Below, one piece after another: positions 45,965 to 57,444 of a stretch of 64,000 nucleotides of DNA (the first letter of the stretch is position 1; each line of letters begins with the position of its first letter). Under the pieces are notes generated by a model. The model made no database searches. It saw only the letters and a program-made list of their open reading frames with translations, and was not told the DNA's origin. The stretch comes from Cephalotus follicularis. Lineage: Eukaryota; Streptophyta; Magnoliopsida; Oxalidales; Cephalotaceae. The stretch is taken from NCBI GenBank assembly GCA_001972305.1, contig BDDD01000977.1:159916-223915 (forward strand), given 5' to 3'. The translations under genes and the position numbers were made by a program.

Positions 45965-46608
45965 TCGGTGAAGCTGAAAGCTGCTGAATGAATGGTGTTT
46001 AATGTGATCAATGAAGTCTACTCATACGGTTTGTCACGCCGAGCACACTCCGTATAGACCTAGCATGACTACTCATACGGTTTGTCTGATGAAAATCCAG
46101 ACTCCGTATAGACCTAGCATGACTACTCATACGGTTTATCTAATTAAAATCCACACTCTGTATAGACCTAGCAGACTACTCATACGATTTGTCATCACAG
46201 TCGCACTCCGTATCGACCTAGTTGTCGTTGGTTCTCAAGGTATGATCGTTTAATTAAAGTGAATTGTTCAATGCAATATATGGTGAGTTTCTCTACCCTA
46301 AAACCTATTTTCTATTATATCTTTTCTTTATTTTTCTTTATTGCTTTAATTAGTTTTAATTTGCACGAGTTATTTTCAATTATTTTATTCTGTTTTTTAA
46401 TTTTATTTATTTCGTGCATGTTTTCAATTGTTTTATTATTTTTGCATAATTATGTGTAATTTTTGATAGTTTATCTCAAATTTGGTATACTTCACCTAGG
46501 TTGGATAAATTACATCTAGTTTAACGTTTTCCTGTGTTCGACCCGTTACTGTATGATCCGTGCACTTGCGGCTATAAATTTTAAAACATCATTCTTTTTA
46601 AGTGAAAA
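45965..46608 (+). repeat. 5' LTR of G, second part, with minisatellite
   Basis: Resumes at TCGGTGAAGCTGAAAGC. 46018-46223 holds four units of CTACTCATACGGTTTGTC...CTCCGTATAGACCTAGCATGA (about 50-57 bases). The 3' LTR has three units (53001-53155). The LTR ends at TTTTTAAGTGAAAA. Confidence 0.85.
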
Positions 46609-46614
46609 AGTTTT

Positions 46615-46632
46615 TGGCGTTGTTGTCGGGGA
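46615..46632 (+). promoter_or_regulatory. Primer-binding site of G, tRNA-Asp type
   Basis: TGGCGTTGTTGTCGGGGA follows the LTR; it differs from the Athila tRNA-Asp site TGGCGCCGTTGCCGGGGA at three positions, all C to T. Confidence 0.8.
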
Positions 46633-47186
46633 AACGTTTTAAATTAGTTTAAATTTATTTAACTGATTCGTAGTATTTAGTTTAGATTTAATTTAAAAAA
46701 CAAAAAAAAAATTGGTTTGCTTTACTTTGTGTTTTCTGCTTTAATTTGTGTTAGTTAATATAATTAGTTTATTTCTGCTTTAGTGTGTGTTTTGCGTTAG
46801 TTATTAATTCCCCGTGTGTGTGTTCCGTTTGTGTTTTGTTTTTGTTTTTTCATTTCTATGTTAATGTATAACTATTTTTATTTTTATTTTTTTGGTTTTT
46901 ATTTTTATTTTTTTATTTTTTTATTTTTTTGTTTTTATGTTTTTATGTTTTTCTAACAATTCTAATTTAGTTTAAATAGGAATCATCATAACCTTTAACA
47001 ATCTCTAACATCATTGCATAATCTTTAACAAATTCTAACTTAGATAATTAGGTTCAGCATAACTTTTAACAACATTTTAACTTCATTTGCATTAACTTTA
47101 ACAATTTTCTAACTTAGATAATTTAGGTTCTTTGCTTTAACCTGTGTTCGTTGCTTTAGTTTAGGTCCTGCGTTAGTCTCTAGTTC
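46633..47186 (+). other. 5' leader of G
   Basis: AT-rich noncoding leader with T-rich low-complexity sequence (46865-46950) and repeated TTTAACAATTTCTAAC-like words. No gene. Confidence 0.7.
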
Positions 47187-48256
47187 ATGACTGATTGGGT
47201 ACGTGGTCCAAACCATCGCTTAGAAATAATTAATCAACCAAGACCAATGGCGGATGCACACCCAATTCAAACTCTTCGCGATAGATTCTACCCCACTAGG
47301 ACAACTCAACCATCCAGTATCCTATTGCCTGCACCTAACGGGAACAATTTTGAGTTAAAATCACAGTTCATTAGCATGCTGCCGCACTTTCATGGTGTAC
47401 CCAATGAGGATGCATATCTCTTTCTTCGCGAGTTCAAGGAGGTATGTGCCCTCATGAAACTTCAGCAACTATCTGAAGACGATATCAAGTTGCGATTCAT
47501 AAACTTTGCTCTTAAATATGGAGATAAGAAGTGGCTCTACAGTCTCCCAACTAATTCCATCTCCACTTGGGATCAGTTTACTATCTCGTTCCTTAAGAAA
47601 TTCTATCCTCTTCATAAAACCAATAAGCTTAGGAACGACATTTTTCAGTTTCGCTAAAGACCCAATGAATCATTCTCTAGATGTATGGAACGTTTCAAAG
47701 ACATCCTCTTAGAGTGTCCTCATCATGGTTTAAACACGTGGCATTTATGCCAAATCATCTACGAAGGCATTGATTACCAGACCAAGCAATTGGTCGAATC
47801 TATGTGTCCTGATGGGTTCACCTCGTACACGGATGAAAACGAGGTATGGAATTTTCTTTTAGTTTGGGTGAGCGAACTAGAGAGTGGGAGTCAACCCAAG
47901 TTTTCGACAGAGCATTTCCAAGTAAAGGGTATGTTATAGAAGGAGCAGTTGCTAAGGAGGCATAGCTAGAAAGTCGCGTAACTAGACTAGAGTCGTTGCT
48001 TAGGGGTTCCACACAAGTAAATCAAATCGATCACAGCACCCCTATGTGTTCTTGGTGTCAGTCCCCAAATCATGTTTTTGAAGAATGCCAAATTTATATT
48101 GACAATCAATATGCTCCTGAGAATGTGTCTGCTATGAATCAATACAACCCGTATAGTAACACTTACAATTCGAGTTGGCAAAATCATCCAAACTTCTCAT
48201 GGAGTCAAGGGCAAACACATGCCAGGATAATCAAGCTTTTCGGGGCAGCCTTCTAG
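47187..48256 (+). pseudogene. gag: Athila element G gag (broken)
   Basis: Starts MTDWVRGPNHRLEI at 47187. Athila capsid pattern: NFELKSQFISMLPHFHGVPN, DAYLFLREFKEVCAL, LKYGDKKWLYSLP, TWDQFTISFLKKFYP. TAA at 47655 (from CAA), then FSRCMERFKDILLECPHHGL onward; a frameshift near 47880 and a TAG near 47962. The zinc knuckle CSWCQSPNHVFEEC (CX2CX4HX4C) is at about 48051-48092. 48257-48736 is a Gln/Pro-rich tail full of stops. Confidence 0.85.
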
Positions 48257-48736
48257 CGTTGGTGCCCCACCTTCACATTTTTGGGGCAACCTTCGAGCTT
48301 TCCTAGCCAGTCTGTACCACGGCAGACATTTCCAAGGTTCTCCCAAAATTCGAATACTATTCGACCATCCTTTCCACCATAAAATCAATTCTCAAATCAA
48401 CAAACATCAGGATTGTCGAACCAAAGGGAGGATCCATCTAGGATTTTGTCGCTAGAAAAGAGCATGGAACTTCTTATGAGCACTATGATGACTAGTCAGC
48501 ATAACATGAAAAAACAAATTTCATAACTAGCATCCGCTCTACACGAAAGAGAAAAAGGGAAAATGCCCTCCCAACCAGACCCGAATCCTAGGACGAATAT
48601 GATTCAGCCCGATCGTATCCAACCGCAATCTAATATGCAATGCTTCTCTTCTTCCAGCCCATCGGACCAAGCAATTGCCTTGTGAAGTGGAAGTGAGTAC
48701 CAACCAGCGGATAAAACAAAAAAATCGAGCCAGGAG

Positions 48737-49960
48737 TTGGTTGAGTCATTTGTGCATGAAAAATCAAAAGAACAGTTGGTTGACTCCTTTGCGGAACCAA
48801 AAAAATTAAATGTGCAAGGAGAAGTTAGGGAAGAGAAAGAAAAAGAAAAAGAGAAAAATGAACAATTAATGGAAATACCCAAGCGTTCATTTGATCCCCC
48901 AGTTCCTTTTCCAAGGAGATTACAAAATGCGAAAGCCCCCGCAATGGAAAAGATCATCAATACGTTTAAACCAGTTCAAATCAATATCCCATTGCTTGAA
49001 GCCATTGAGCAGGTGCCCTCTTATGTAAAAATCCTAAAAGACTTATGCACGAAAAAGAGGATCCTTCAAACTCTGAAAAAGGCTTTCTTGGCAGCCAATA
49101 TCACTGCGATCATTTCGCAACCAAAGATTCGAAAATACAAAGATCCTGGCTGCCCGACAATCTCTTGCGTAATTGGAAACACCAAAATCGATCATGCCTT
49201 GCTTGATTTAGGAGCAAGTGTGAATTTGTTACCTTTGTCAGTTTTTGAGAAACTCGGTTTAGGAGAGTTGCGACTGACCAACACGACTTTGCAATTAGCT
49301 GATAGGTAGGTAAAAGTACCAAGAGGGAAAATTGAGGATGTTTTGATAAAGGTTGGTGAGTTTTTATTTCCTGTCGACTTTGTCGTATTAGATACCCAGC
49401 CTGTTGTAAATATAAAAGACCAAATCTCAGTTATCCTTGGTAGACCATTCTTGGCCACAAGTAATGCATTGATCAATTGCCGAAATGGTCTCATGAAGTT
49501 GAGTTTTGGAAAGTCGTCGATGGACTTTAACATTTTCCGATTGGGAAAGCATCAATCTGACTTTGATGATGTCTACGTGATTCGCTCTATTCCTGATACC
49601 ATTTATTCGTATTTTAATATCGACTTTGATCGCAATTTCATGAGAGAATTAGACGTAGAGGAAGCTAACCAAAAGGATAGATTGACGTGGCTAGAAAATA
49701 AGGAAGCGTTAATGTGGTTGGACAATAAGCTCAATGAGCCAAATTCGAATATTGAATGGGATCATCTATCCCATTACACTCACAAAATTGCCATGCCTGA
49801 CCAAATGTACTTTGACAAAGATTTTGATAACAACTTCATGGAATGCTTGAGAGAATTCGAGGAATTAGAGGTTACGCAAAAAGAGATATTGAGTTGGTTG
49901 GACGATGGGATCATCGATTTTTTTTCGGATAGTCAATGGCAGGTTGGCCACGATTTTTGT
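48737..49960 (+). pseudogene. pro: Athila element G protease and acidic linker
   Basis: A Lys/Glu-rich N-terminus (KEKEKEKNEQL) leads to RSFDPPVPFPRRLQNAK, the usual Athila lead-in. Protease active site LLDLGASVNLLPLSVFEKLG at about 49200-49260; one TAG at 49306; then the second conserved piece ILGRPFLATSNALINCRNG at about 49434-49490. From about 49560 an acidic linker (DFDRNFMRELDVEEANQKDR, DFDNNFMECLREFEELEVTQ) with duplicated phrases. In complete Athila elements this linker leads into RT; here it runs in frame into the aromatic-rich modules. Confidence 0.82.
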
Positions 49961-50733
49961 GATTCTCTTGATGGTTTCTACTGGTGGAGATCGTGTTGGC
50001 ATGGTTCTAAAATTGTAAAAATTGTTTTCTCCCATTGTGCGTGTAAGGTTGCTAAGATAGGTTTAGGTGATGCATTTGAATGTTTTTGTTCTCTATATGG
50101 TTTTTACTGGTGGAAGTCCTATTGGGACGATGCTTACATTGTTTATTGGCAATCTTTACGTTCTGTTGACAACGTTTTTCACTGTTATTGTTCTCTTGAT
50201 GGTTTCTATTGGTGGAGATCGCGTTAGGATGGTTCTAAAATTGTAAAAATTGTTTTCTCCCATTATGTGTGTAAGGTTGCTAAGATAGGTTTAGGTGATG
50301 CATTTGAATGTTTTTGTTCTCTATATGGTTTTTACTGGTGGAAGTCCTATTGGGGTGATGCTTACATTGTTTATTGGCAATCTTTATGTTCCGTTGACAA
50401 CGTTTTTCACTGTTATTATTCTCTTGATGGTTTCTATTGGTGGAGATCTTGTTGGGATTGCTCTTATATTGTTAAATTTGTTTTCTCATGTGGTATGTTT
50501 AAGATTCACATGCTGCATTCAAATGTTCTTGTTCTAATGATGGATTTTATTGGTGGACATCCTTTTGGGATGATGCTTATATTGTTAAACCTATGCCTTC
50601 ACATGGTGTTTTTGAGATATGTAAGCCAGGTACTGAAGATGTGTTCAAGGTAAATGGGCAGCGATTGAAATTTTTTTTAGAGATTCTGGCTGTGACGATG
50701 GAGGAGGCCATGGACTTGCATGAGCCTCCATGA
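49961..50733 (+). pseudogene. Tandem aromatic-rich modules replacing RT/integrase in G
   Basis: In frame with the protease ORF come six modules, each opening [DY]GFYWW[RKT]S. Modules of about 43 and 33 residues alternate, making a 228-base (76-codon) higher-order repeat (starts near 49971, 50199 and 50427). The last module continues DAYIVKPMPSHGVFEI and FKVNGQRLKFF and ends at TGA 50731. That ending matches the Athila integrase C-terminus (pattern RSRW-GPF-V--VFPHG-VEI ... FKVNGQRLK). WWRSCW...IVKIVFSH in the other modules fits the same pattern, so they look like copies of the GPY/F-type segment. A TAG (from TGG) at about 50225 and a frameshift near 50510 interrupt it. Function unknown. Confidence 0.7.
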
Positions 50734-51493
50734 TGATATTCGGTAAACCCTACCCCTTTGTTCTTTATTTTATTGCATTGTTTCTTATATTTTTGTGATC
50801 ATGCATTGTTGTTTCTTTAGTCTGTTTCTATTGCAGTGAGGACAATGCAAGATTCAAGTATGGGGGGGTTTAGACCAAAGTTCATTTTAATTTTGAAAGT
50901 AGGAATAAGTGTTGATATGCTTAGAAACAATAGAAAACCCCATAGGAGATAATAAAAATTTTGTTTTCAAGGAAAAGAAAAGGAATGCATCTCAAGGTAG
51001 GAGTTTTGTGCGACAATTAAAATGATAAATGAATAAAAAGACCGATCTTGTGTGTTTTCAAAGTTTCATAAGATTTTGTGGAGGGGGAGGACAAGGAATT
51101 GATGTTCTTGCATATATGTGTATATATATACAACAGAAAAAAAAAGAAAAAATATATATATCCGTCTTAGTCTGTAGCCTATTTGATTCGAGTAATTAAA
51201 CCTTAGGGGTGTTCTACACCTAGTTCCTTAAAACCAACTGGTTTGAGAGTAACTGGTCGAAAACTCGCTACATGGATCTTATAGAAAGCTTAAGAGACTA
51301 AGACATATAAAAAAATATATAAATAAATTTACCTCTTTGAATTCAGTCTTAGTCTGTAGCCTATTTGATTCGAGTAATTAAACCTTAGGGATAATCTACA
51401 CCTAGTTCCCTCGCTACATGGATCTTATAGAAAGCTTAAGAGGTTAAGACATTGCACGAATTTAAAAGTTGGTTAAAGAAATGAAAAATGAAG

Positions 51494-51538
<45 letters not shown>

Positions 51539-51993
51539 AAAGTTCTTTTGTCTGACTCCAAAGTAGGATTTTGTGTTACTGTGAATGAATATTTTGATTG
51601 GTCATTAAGGGTGGAATAATAAAATAATTTGCTAAAAGTTCCTTAATTGAGATATGTTTTGATTTTAGAACTTGGAACGAGATAATAAAGTTCAAGTATG
51701 GGGGTGTTCTATGAATTTTTGAGTATAGATACATTTTACCTGTTTTCAAAGTTTTGATGAACCGAATTTTGTGTGTTTATTCGCTTGGAAAACACTCACG
51801 AGACTAAACTCGTCCACTAGGGCCACCTAGGGGTTTAACGGCTTATTGCATAAGCTAAATGCAATCGTGATTCCTACGAAAGTGAATTAGGTTTTTGTTT
51901 ATGTTTTTTGTTTTTGAGTTTGTGTTTATGTTTTTGTTTTAGCTTTCCATTTGGTTTGCTTGAGGACAAGCAAAGTCTAAATATGAGGGTATT
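50734..51993 (+). other. 3' untranslated region of G
   Basis: No gene. A segment of about 148 bases beginning GTCTTAGTCTGTAGCCTATT (51163) is repeated at 51345, the second copy lacking about 37 bases. A (TG)n tract lies at about 51505-51536. Just before the LTR is a weak purine tract (AAATATGAGGGT). GTATGGGGG-type words occur near 50860 and 51698. Confidence 0.7.
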
Positions 51994-53519
51994 TATTTAG
52001 CATAAAAATGTGTTATTTTTAATGATCTATTTGTTATATTTTTATGCTTGGAATAGACTACTGTGGTTGTGTTTATTTGATTTTCAGGAATTATGTCTAT
52101 TATTTCAGAATAAGAGAAAATGAAGGATAAACTCTACTTTTCGAGTTAAAGTGGTTTGAAGATAAAATTTAAGGTTCAGAAGATATTGAATATTAGACTC
52201 ATTTTGTTCATAAAATTATTTGGAGCACTTTTTGTTCTTGGGCCGACTGATTCTGAAGCTCCGATCAAGAGATATTACAAGAAAACAAATATTGAAATAC
52301 GTAGGGCCCATTGATTACATCAGCATGACGTCATCTTCATTAAGCCCAAATTGTGATGTTGCCTTCCGCATTCTTCAAGTCAACATGCGTGCAACATGCG
52401 CCATACACCATCTCCATGTAAGCCAATCAGTAGCCGCCACGCGTCCATCTGCCATCTCTCCATGCCCAGCAACCAAGCGCATCATGCCTCCATGCAATGA
52501 CCATGCGCCACGAACGCCTCAGCAACATGCAACATGCGTCTTCAGCTCATGCATTAATGCATCAAACGCTCAGCCCATGCAATGAATCAATTTTCCACGT
52601 GCGCCAAGGAAAGGAAATAAAAAATTGCTGGTTTTTGATTGTTTTATGCGTAGTATCACAGATTGCTTAAGGTTTCTTTTAGGTTGCATATATAAAGAGA
52701 AAGGGGCACCAGTAGAGCAGGCAGCAGGTAGAAAACAGTAGTAGCAGCCGCCTGCCTTCTTCTTTTCTTCTCAGTTTAGTTTTCTTAATGTTTTGTAGCT
52801 AGTTTCTTAAGATTTTTAGATTAGAACAAAACCTAAATTATTATTGTTTCAATTCCATCAATAAAAATTCTTGAATATTTTATTTGTTCTTTAATTTTTC
52901 TACCTTCACACACACTTTGTCTGTCTGATTAAAATTCACAAACATCTTGTCGGTGAAGCTGAAAGCTGCTGAATGAATGGTGTTTAATGCGATCAATGGA
53001 GTCTACTCATACGGTTTGTCATGCCGAACACACTCCGTATAGACCTAGTATGACTACTCATACGGTTTGTCTGATTAAAATCCACACTCCGTATAGACCT
53101 AGCATGACTACTCATACAATTTGTCATCACAGTCGCACTCCGTATCGACCTAGATGTCGTTGGTTATCAAGGTATGATCGTTTAATTAAAGTGAATTTTT
53201 CAATGCAATCTATGGTGAGTTTCTATTATATCATTTCTTTATTTTTATTTATTGCTTTAATTAGTTTTAATTTGTACGAGTTATTTTCAATTATTTTAGT
53301 CTGTTATTTTATTTTATTTATTTCTTGCATGTTTTCAATTATTTTATTATTTTTGCATAATTATGAGTAGTTTTTGATAGTTTATCTCAAATTTAGTATA
53401 CTTCGCCTAGGTTGGATAAATTACATCTAGTTTAACGTTTCCCTGTGTTCGACCCGTTACTGCTTGATCCGTGCACTTGCGCCTATAAATTTTAAAACAT
53501 CATTCTTTTTACGTGAACA
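51994..53519 (+). repeat. 3' LTR of G (1,526 bases)
   Basis: Starts TATTTAGCATAAAAATG (TG changed to TA) and ends GTGAACA. It is uninterrupted at TTGTCGGTGAAGC, the empty site of H. Holds three minisatellite units (53001-53155). Confidence 0.9.
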
Positions 53520-54667
53520 TGGACAATAAGCATCGACGCGTTGGGGAAAGGCGTCGACGCCTTTCCTCCTGGTTTGAATGGTTTGACCCAATTTGGCCCT
53601 GTTGGCTCTGGAACGATTCTAGAAATGACCCTAGACATGTTTGAGCATATTGTTGCATTGCATACTACTGTGAATTGAATCATTATGATACCGCATGATT
53701 TCTTAAATGGTTTTTGATTTGAGAAATGTGTATATGATGTTGTGCGGAAATGTATATTTTCCCAAAAGGATTGCGAAATGGTTACACAAAATTGAAATTA
53801 TGTTATACGGACATGAGTATTTTCGAAAGATCGGAATACATTTTTAATGTATTGTTTTCAAGTATTTTATGATACACTAAAACTACTTGAAAAGGATTGA
53901 AAAAAGGACTCTTATATATTGAGTAAAATATATATATGTTTCAAGAATTTATACTTATAAATCACTTGAAAAGGAGTGTGGAATTTTTATAACTACTGAA
54001 CTCTGTTGGGTGAGTAGCTGAAACTGTAAACTGTGTTAAAAAGGACTGATGCCCACTTGGGATGTTTTGGTTATATATATATATATATTCATGTATATCC
54101 TGTGTTATTTATGTTTTGCATCATGAATGCATTCGTTTCATGTCATTCATTACTTGATCCCAAAATGTATATATACTTAGCCGAGTGATGACAAAGGCTA
54201 ACCCCCTACTATTTCGGATTGACGGAGGCAATCAGACAAGTGCAGTTAAGGCTAATTTGGGAGCTGCTATTTGAAGGTTGCTTAAACTAATTTTGTATTA
54301 TGATAATCCTACTCATGTTGGAGAGGATGATAACTTGTACTTGTTCAAATTGGATAATTTGTATTTTGGGTTTGAAAGAATGATTTGGGTAACTGATTTA
54401 TATATGTGAACTTCTCTTTCGAAGATACTTATGGTTAAAATGAAGGTTTATTCACGCTCTGTTTTGTGAGCATTTAACAATGATATTGTTTTGTTACAAC
54501 ACGTAGTATGGGATGCGTGTTACGTTGCTAGTTCGGCTTATATTTGACAGCTTCCGCAATTGATATATCTGTTTTAAAATGGTTTAAATTTATCATAAAA
54601 TGGATAAGCCGGATAGTTATATTAATTGCTACCACTGAAATGTCGTTTGGAAAACGGGGTGTGACAA
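53520..54667 (+). repeat. 5' LTR of F, second part
   Basis: Begins with the duplicated TGGAC and runs collinear with the 3' LTR from about 57956 (AATAAGCATCGACGCGTTGGGG) to about 58505, where an (AT)n replaces a longer stretch in the other copy. Ends GGGGTGTGACA. Confidence 0.85.
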
Positions 54668-54670
54668 GAT

Positions 54671-54685
54671 GGTATCAGAGCATAT
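54671..54685 (+). promoter_or_regulatory. Primer-binding site of F, initiator tRNA-Met
   Basis: TGGTATCAGAGCATA three bases after the LTR end; perfect TGGTATCAGAGC. Confidence 0.9.
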
Positions 54686-54772
54686 TCCATATATGCTTAG
54701 CTGGGATATTATCCTTGGCAATTAATGAAATGTTTCCTGATGATGTTTTATATCATTCCCTTATAGGAGATA

Positions 54773-55942
54773 ATGGATCGAAGAAGGACCCGTGCTAGAG
54801 CTAAGACTGCTGAGGCAAATGCCCCAGAGGCGGAGAATGTTCTGCAAGGGGTGAATGTTCCCCATGATGAGAGAGATTCGTTGGTCCACATTGCGGATTG
54901 CTTTTAGCAGCAGATGGCCTTTAATGCAGCTCTCGCGAAGGAGTTCTGGCGAAACCATGCTCAGGATCAAACCAGACATAGAGCTCCTGCTCAGTATGAC
55001 CATGATGATAGGAACTCTTTTGGGAAAGGCTTAGAGAAATTCATGAGGCAGAATGCTCCTAGCTTCTGAGGGGAGCTAGATGCTACTATTGCAGAAAGAT
55101 GGTTACAAGATCTGGAGAAGATCTTCGAAGTTAGGGATTGTACCGAGGGATAGAAACTGAAATTTACTGTCTACCGGTTATGGGGCGAGGCCATCCACTG
55201 GTGGAAGATGGTCAAGGCAAAGTGGGAGTCAACCGGACTAGATAGTACATGGGAGAGATTCCAGAGGGAATTACTTGACACTTATGTGCCACGTATTGAG
55301 CAAGAACGGAGAGAAACAGAGCTTCTAGAGCTGCGATAAGGAGAAATGACTATGGCCGAATACCAGGCCAGATTTATGGAGCTTGCCAGACACTCCGCCT
55401 ATCTGGTGGCGGATAAGGAAAAGAAAATTCGGAGGTTCCTGAGAGGCCTACGACCGGACCTTCGGTCAAGAATTAGAGCTATGGAGATGGGAACTTGTGT
55501 GGAGGTTGCTCAGAAAGCGAGATTGCTGGAGAGCATATCAAGCGAGGACCGCGCCGAGAGGGCTCGTACACAAGAGAGCAACCAAACTTCCAAGCAATCT
55601 AGGCCAGCTTCATCTAAGTGGCAAAGCAGTGGTTCTCCGACAAAGTCGACAAAGAATGAATCTCAGCAAACTACCAATCAGGGCACTCATAGTCAGGGGA
55701 GTAATGCTAGGACAGGAGTCTGTCCCCATTGTGACCGTAAGGGCCATCAACCAGAGGATTGCTGGTGGGAAAATGGGTCATGTATGAAGTGTGGAGCACC
55801 TGACCATTTAAGGAGGGATTGTCCGATGAAGCAAGCGATAGTGCCCAATAGACCCATAGGTGATGTTGGTGCTACAGCTAGACCTTCACAGCGGAGAGAT
55901 ACCGGCAAGGGCATCATGAGAGGTACATTTTGCTATCTATGA
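54773..55942 (+). pseudogene. gag: Tekay F gag with two zinc knuckles (four stops)
   Basis: One frame of 389 codons from ATG 54773 (MDRRRTRARAKTAEA) to TGA, with no frameshift and four stops: TAG 54905, TGA 55067, TAG 55151, TAA 55337. Capsid motifs: FMRQNAPSF, LDATIAERWLQDLEKIF, HWWKMVKAKWES, MTMAEYQARFMELARHSAYL, RRFLRGLRPDLRSRI. Two zinc knuckles: CPHCDRKGHQPEDC (about 55720-55761) and CMKCGAPDHLRRDC (about 55789-55830). It ends at KGIMRGTFCYL, where complete elements continue into protease. Three of the four stops are one transition from CGA, CAG or CAA; element A retains CAA where F has TAA at 55337. Confidence 0.88.
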
Positions 55943-56325
55943 TGCATTGTTTTATCATATATTGAAATTGTTGTTGATTTATTGGATGATCAAAAGTTTT
56001 GATTGAGCGAACATTATGGGTGTTAAGCTAGAACCTTCGAAGGCTAACTAGTAAGTAGAAGGATAAATGAACGTTGACACAACAGTCTAATGAATGATCG
56101 AGCAGTTGTTCGAGCAATCGAAAGAATGAATGACCATCGCTTGGGACAAATCTCGTGAATGAGACTTCGAGAGAAGTCAAGATCTTTAAGGAGAGGTTAC
56201 TTGTGGCACGAAGGCGACAGAAAGTTATGTTAATAACGTAAAGAGAAGATTAAGGATTGATACCTTTAATCATCCAGAGTATGTTACAAAAATTCGAGGA
56301 CGAATTTCTTTGAATGAGGGTGGAT
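55943..56325 (+). other. Pol-deletion remnant of F
   Basis: About 380 bases between gag and the 3' LTR. 56180-56265 (AGTCAAGATCTTTAAGGAGA, GAAGGCGACAGAAAGTTATG) resembles the integrase C-terminal stretch of Tekay A near 10690-10770, then comes AAATTCGAGGACGAATTTCT, the conserved Tekay 3' end. Everything from protease to the integrase core is absent. Confidence 0.65.
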
Positions 56326-56514
56326 TGTAACGCCCGAGATTTTTGTACAATGTAATATTTCAGTTTTATTGAAATCTTATTACAGAGTTAATGAGAATGG
56401 CGGGATTCCCGACCTCGATGGTGTATTCCAAATTTAAAATGTTGACCTTTGGGAGGAAAAAGGATAAAGAAATGATTTAAGGCATGAAAAGGCAAAACGG
56501 TACAGTTTTGGGCT

Positions 56515-56665
56515 AAACGCGTCGATGTCCTTTGGAAAGACGTCGACGCCTATGGGAACAAAGGGCGCACATGAATGCATGTACATGCACGTCGATGTAG
56601 GCGAAGACATCGACACCCTCGTATGAAAGAGGAAAAAACATCGACGTCTAAGGAAGACATCGAAG
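56515..56665. repeat. TCGA-palindrome array, first block of F 3' LTR
   Basis: Collinear with 32035-32195. Differences between the two LTRs include GCGTCGATGTC against GCATCGATGTC and GACATCGACAC against GACATTGACAC, again at CG sites. Confidence 0.82.
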
Positions 56666-57444
56666 TCTTTAAAAACAATATCGGGCATGTTATGCACTGA
56701 CAGAATAACATGCAATGGGACAACTTTTGAGGCATCATCCAGGCATCTTGACATGCACAAAGCGACGTGTTGAGCATGCCGGTGTGTTGCCAGGCATGCT
56801 CCAAAATGTGTCCTTGACATGGTGTATGCAAAAGGATGTACCATCTTCATCTGCAACCTGCAGAAAAGGGAAGGAAAGCAGACAAAAATGGGAAGAAGAG
56901 AGGAGGGCACGGGTGTGTATGGGTGCACGTGAACCAAGAGAGAAGGAATGGATTCCTGTCAGCATGAAACACCTCTTCCTTCCCTCCTTTCTTGGATAAA
57001 CACTGTGAGAAAGAAAAGGAAAGAGACGTGAGAGTGGAAAGGAAAAACAGAGGGAGAAAGAAGGAGGAATACCACCATTGTTGAACCAGTGGAGCTTGGG
57101 GAACTTGGAGCTGGCAGCTTGCAGCAACGGGACAACCTTGGAGCTGCTATGGGCAATTCTTGGAACACAAAGAGGTGGACTTACAAGGTTTCTAACTCGA
57201 AACCATAGGTAGGGGAATTATACGTACTTAATTGAGTTCAACTTAATGTGTTGCCATGAATAAAATTCATGGATTGCATGCCTGTTTGGAGTTGAACTGA
57301 ATGTTTAGTTGATGATATGAACACCTGATGGCATGGACTATGTATGCATGTTGATTTATGGGTGAATCCCGTGCTTGATTGTATGTATATTAGGGTTGTG
57401 TACCCCTGTTTTGTGGATGGAACGAAAGAGGCAGTGTTCTGGGC

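Larger units (their letters stand above)
33477..53519 (+). mobile_element. Athila-lineage element G, pol-deleted, nested in F
   Basis: LTRs start TGTTTAGCATAAAAATG (33477; TATTTAG at 51994) and end GTGAACA; target duplication TGGAC at 33472-33476 and 53520-53524, and the other LTR of F shows the empty site. The tRNA-Asp type primer site, Athila gag and protease are present. RT, RNase H and the integrase core are missing, replaced by tandem aromatic-rich modules. Its 5' LTR is split by element H. Confidence 0.9.

Noticed and set aside
54671..54685. tRNA gene remnant at TGGTATCAGAGC
   Set aside because: It is the retrotransposon primer site complementary to the tRNA 3' end; no cloverleaf follows.
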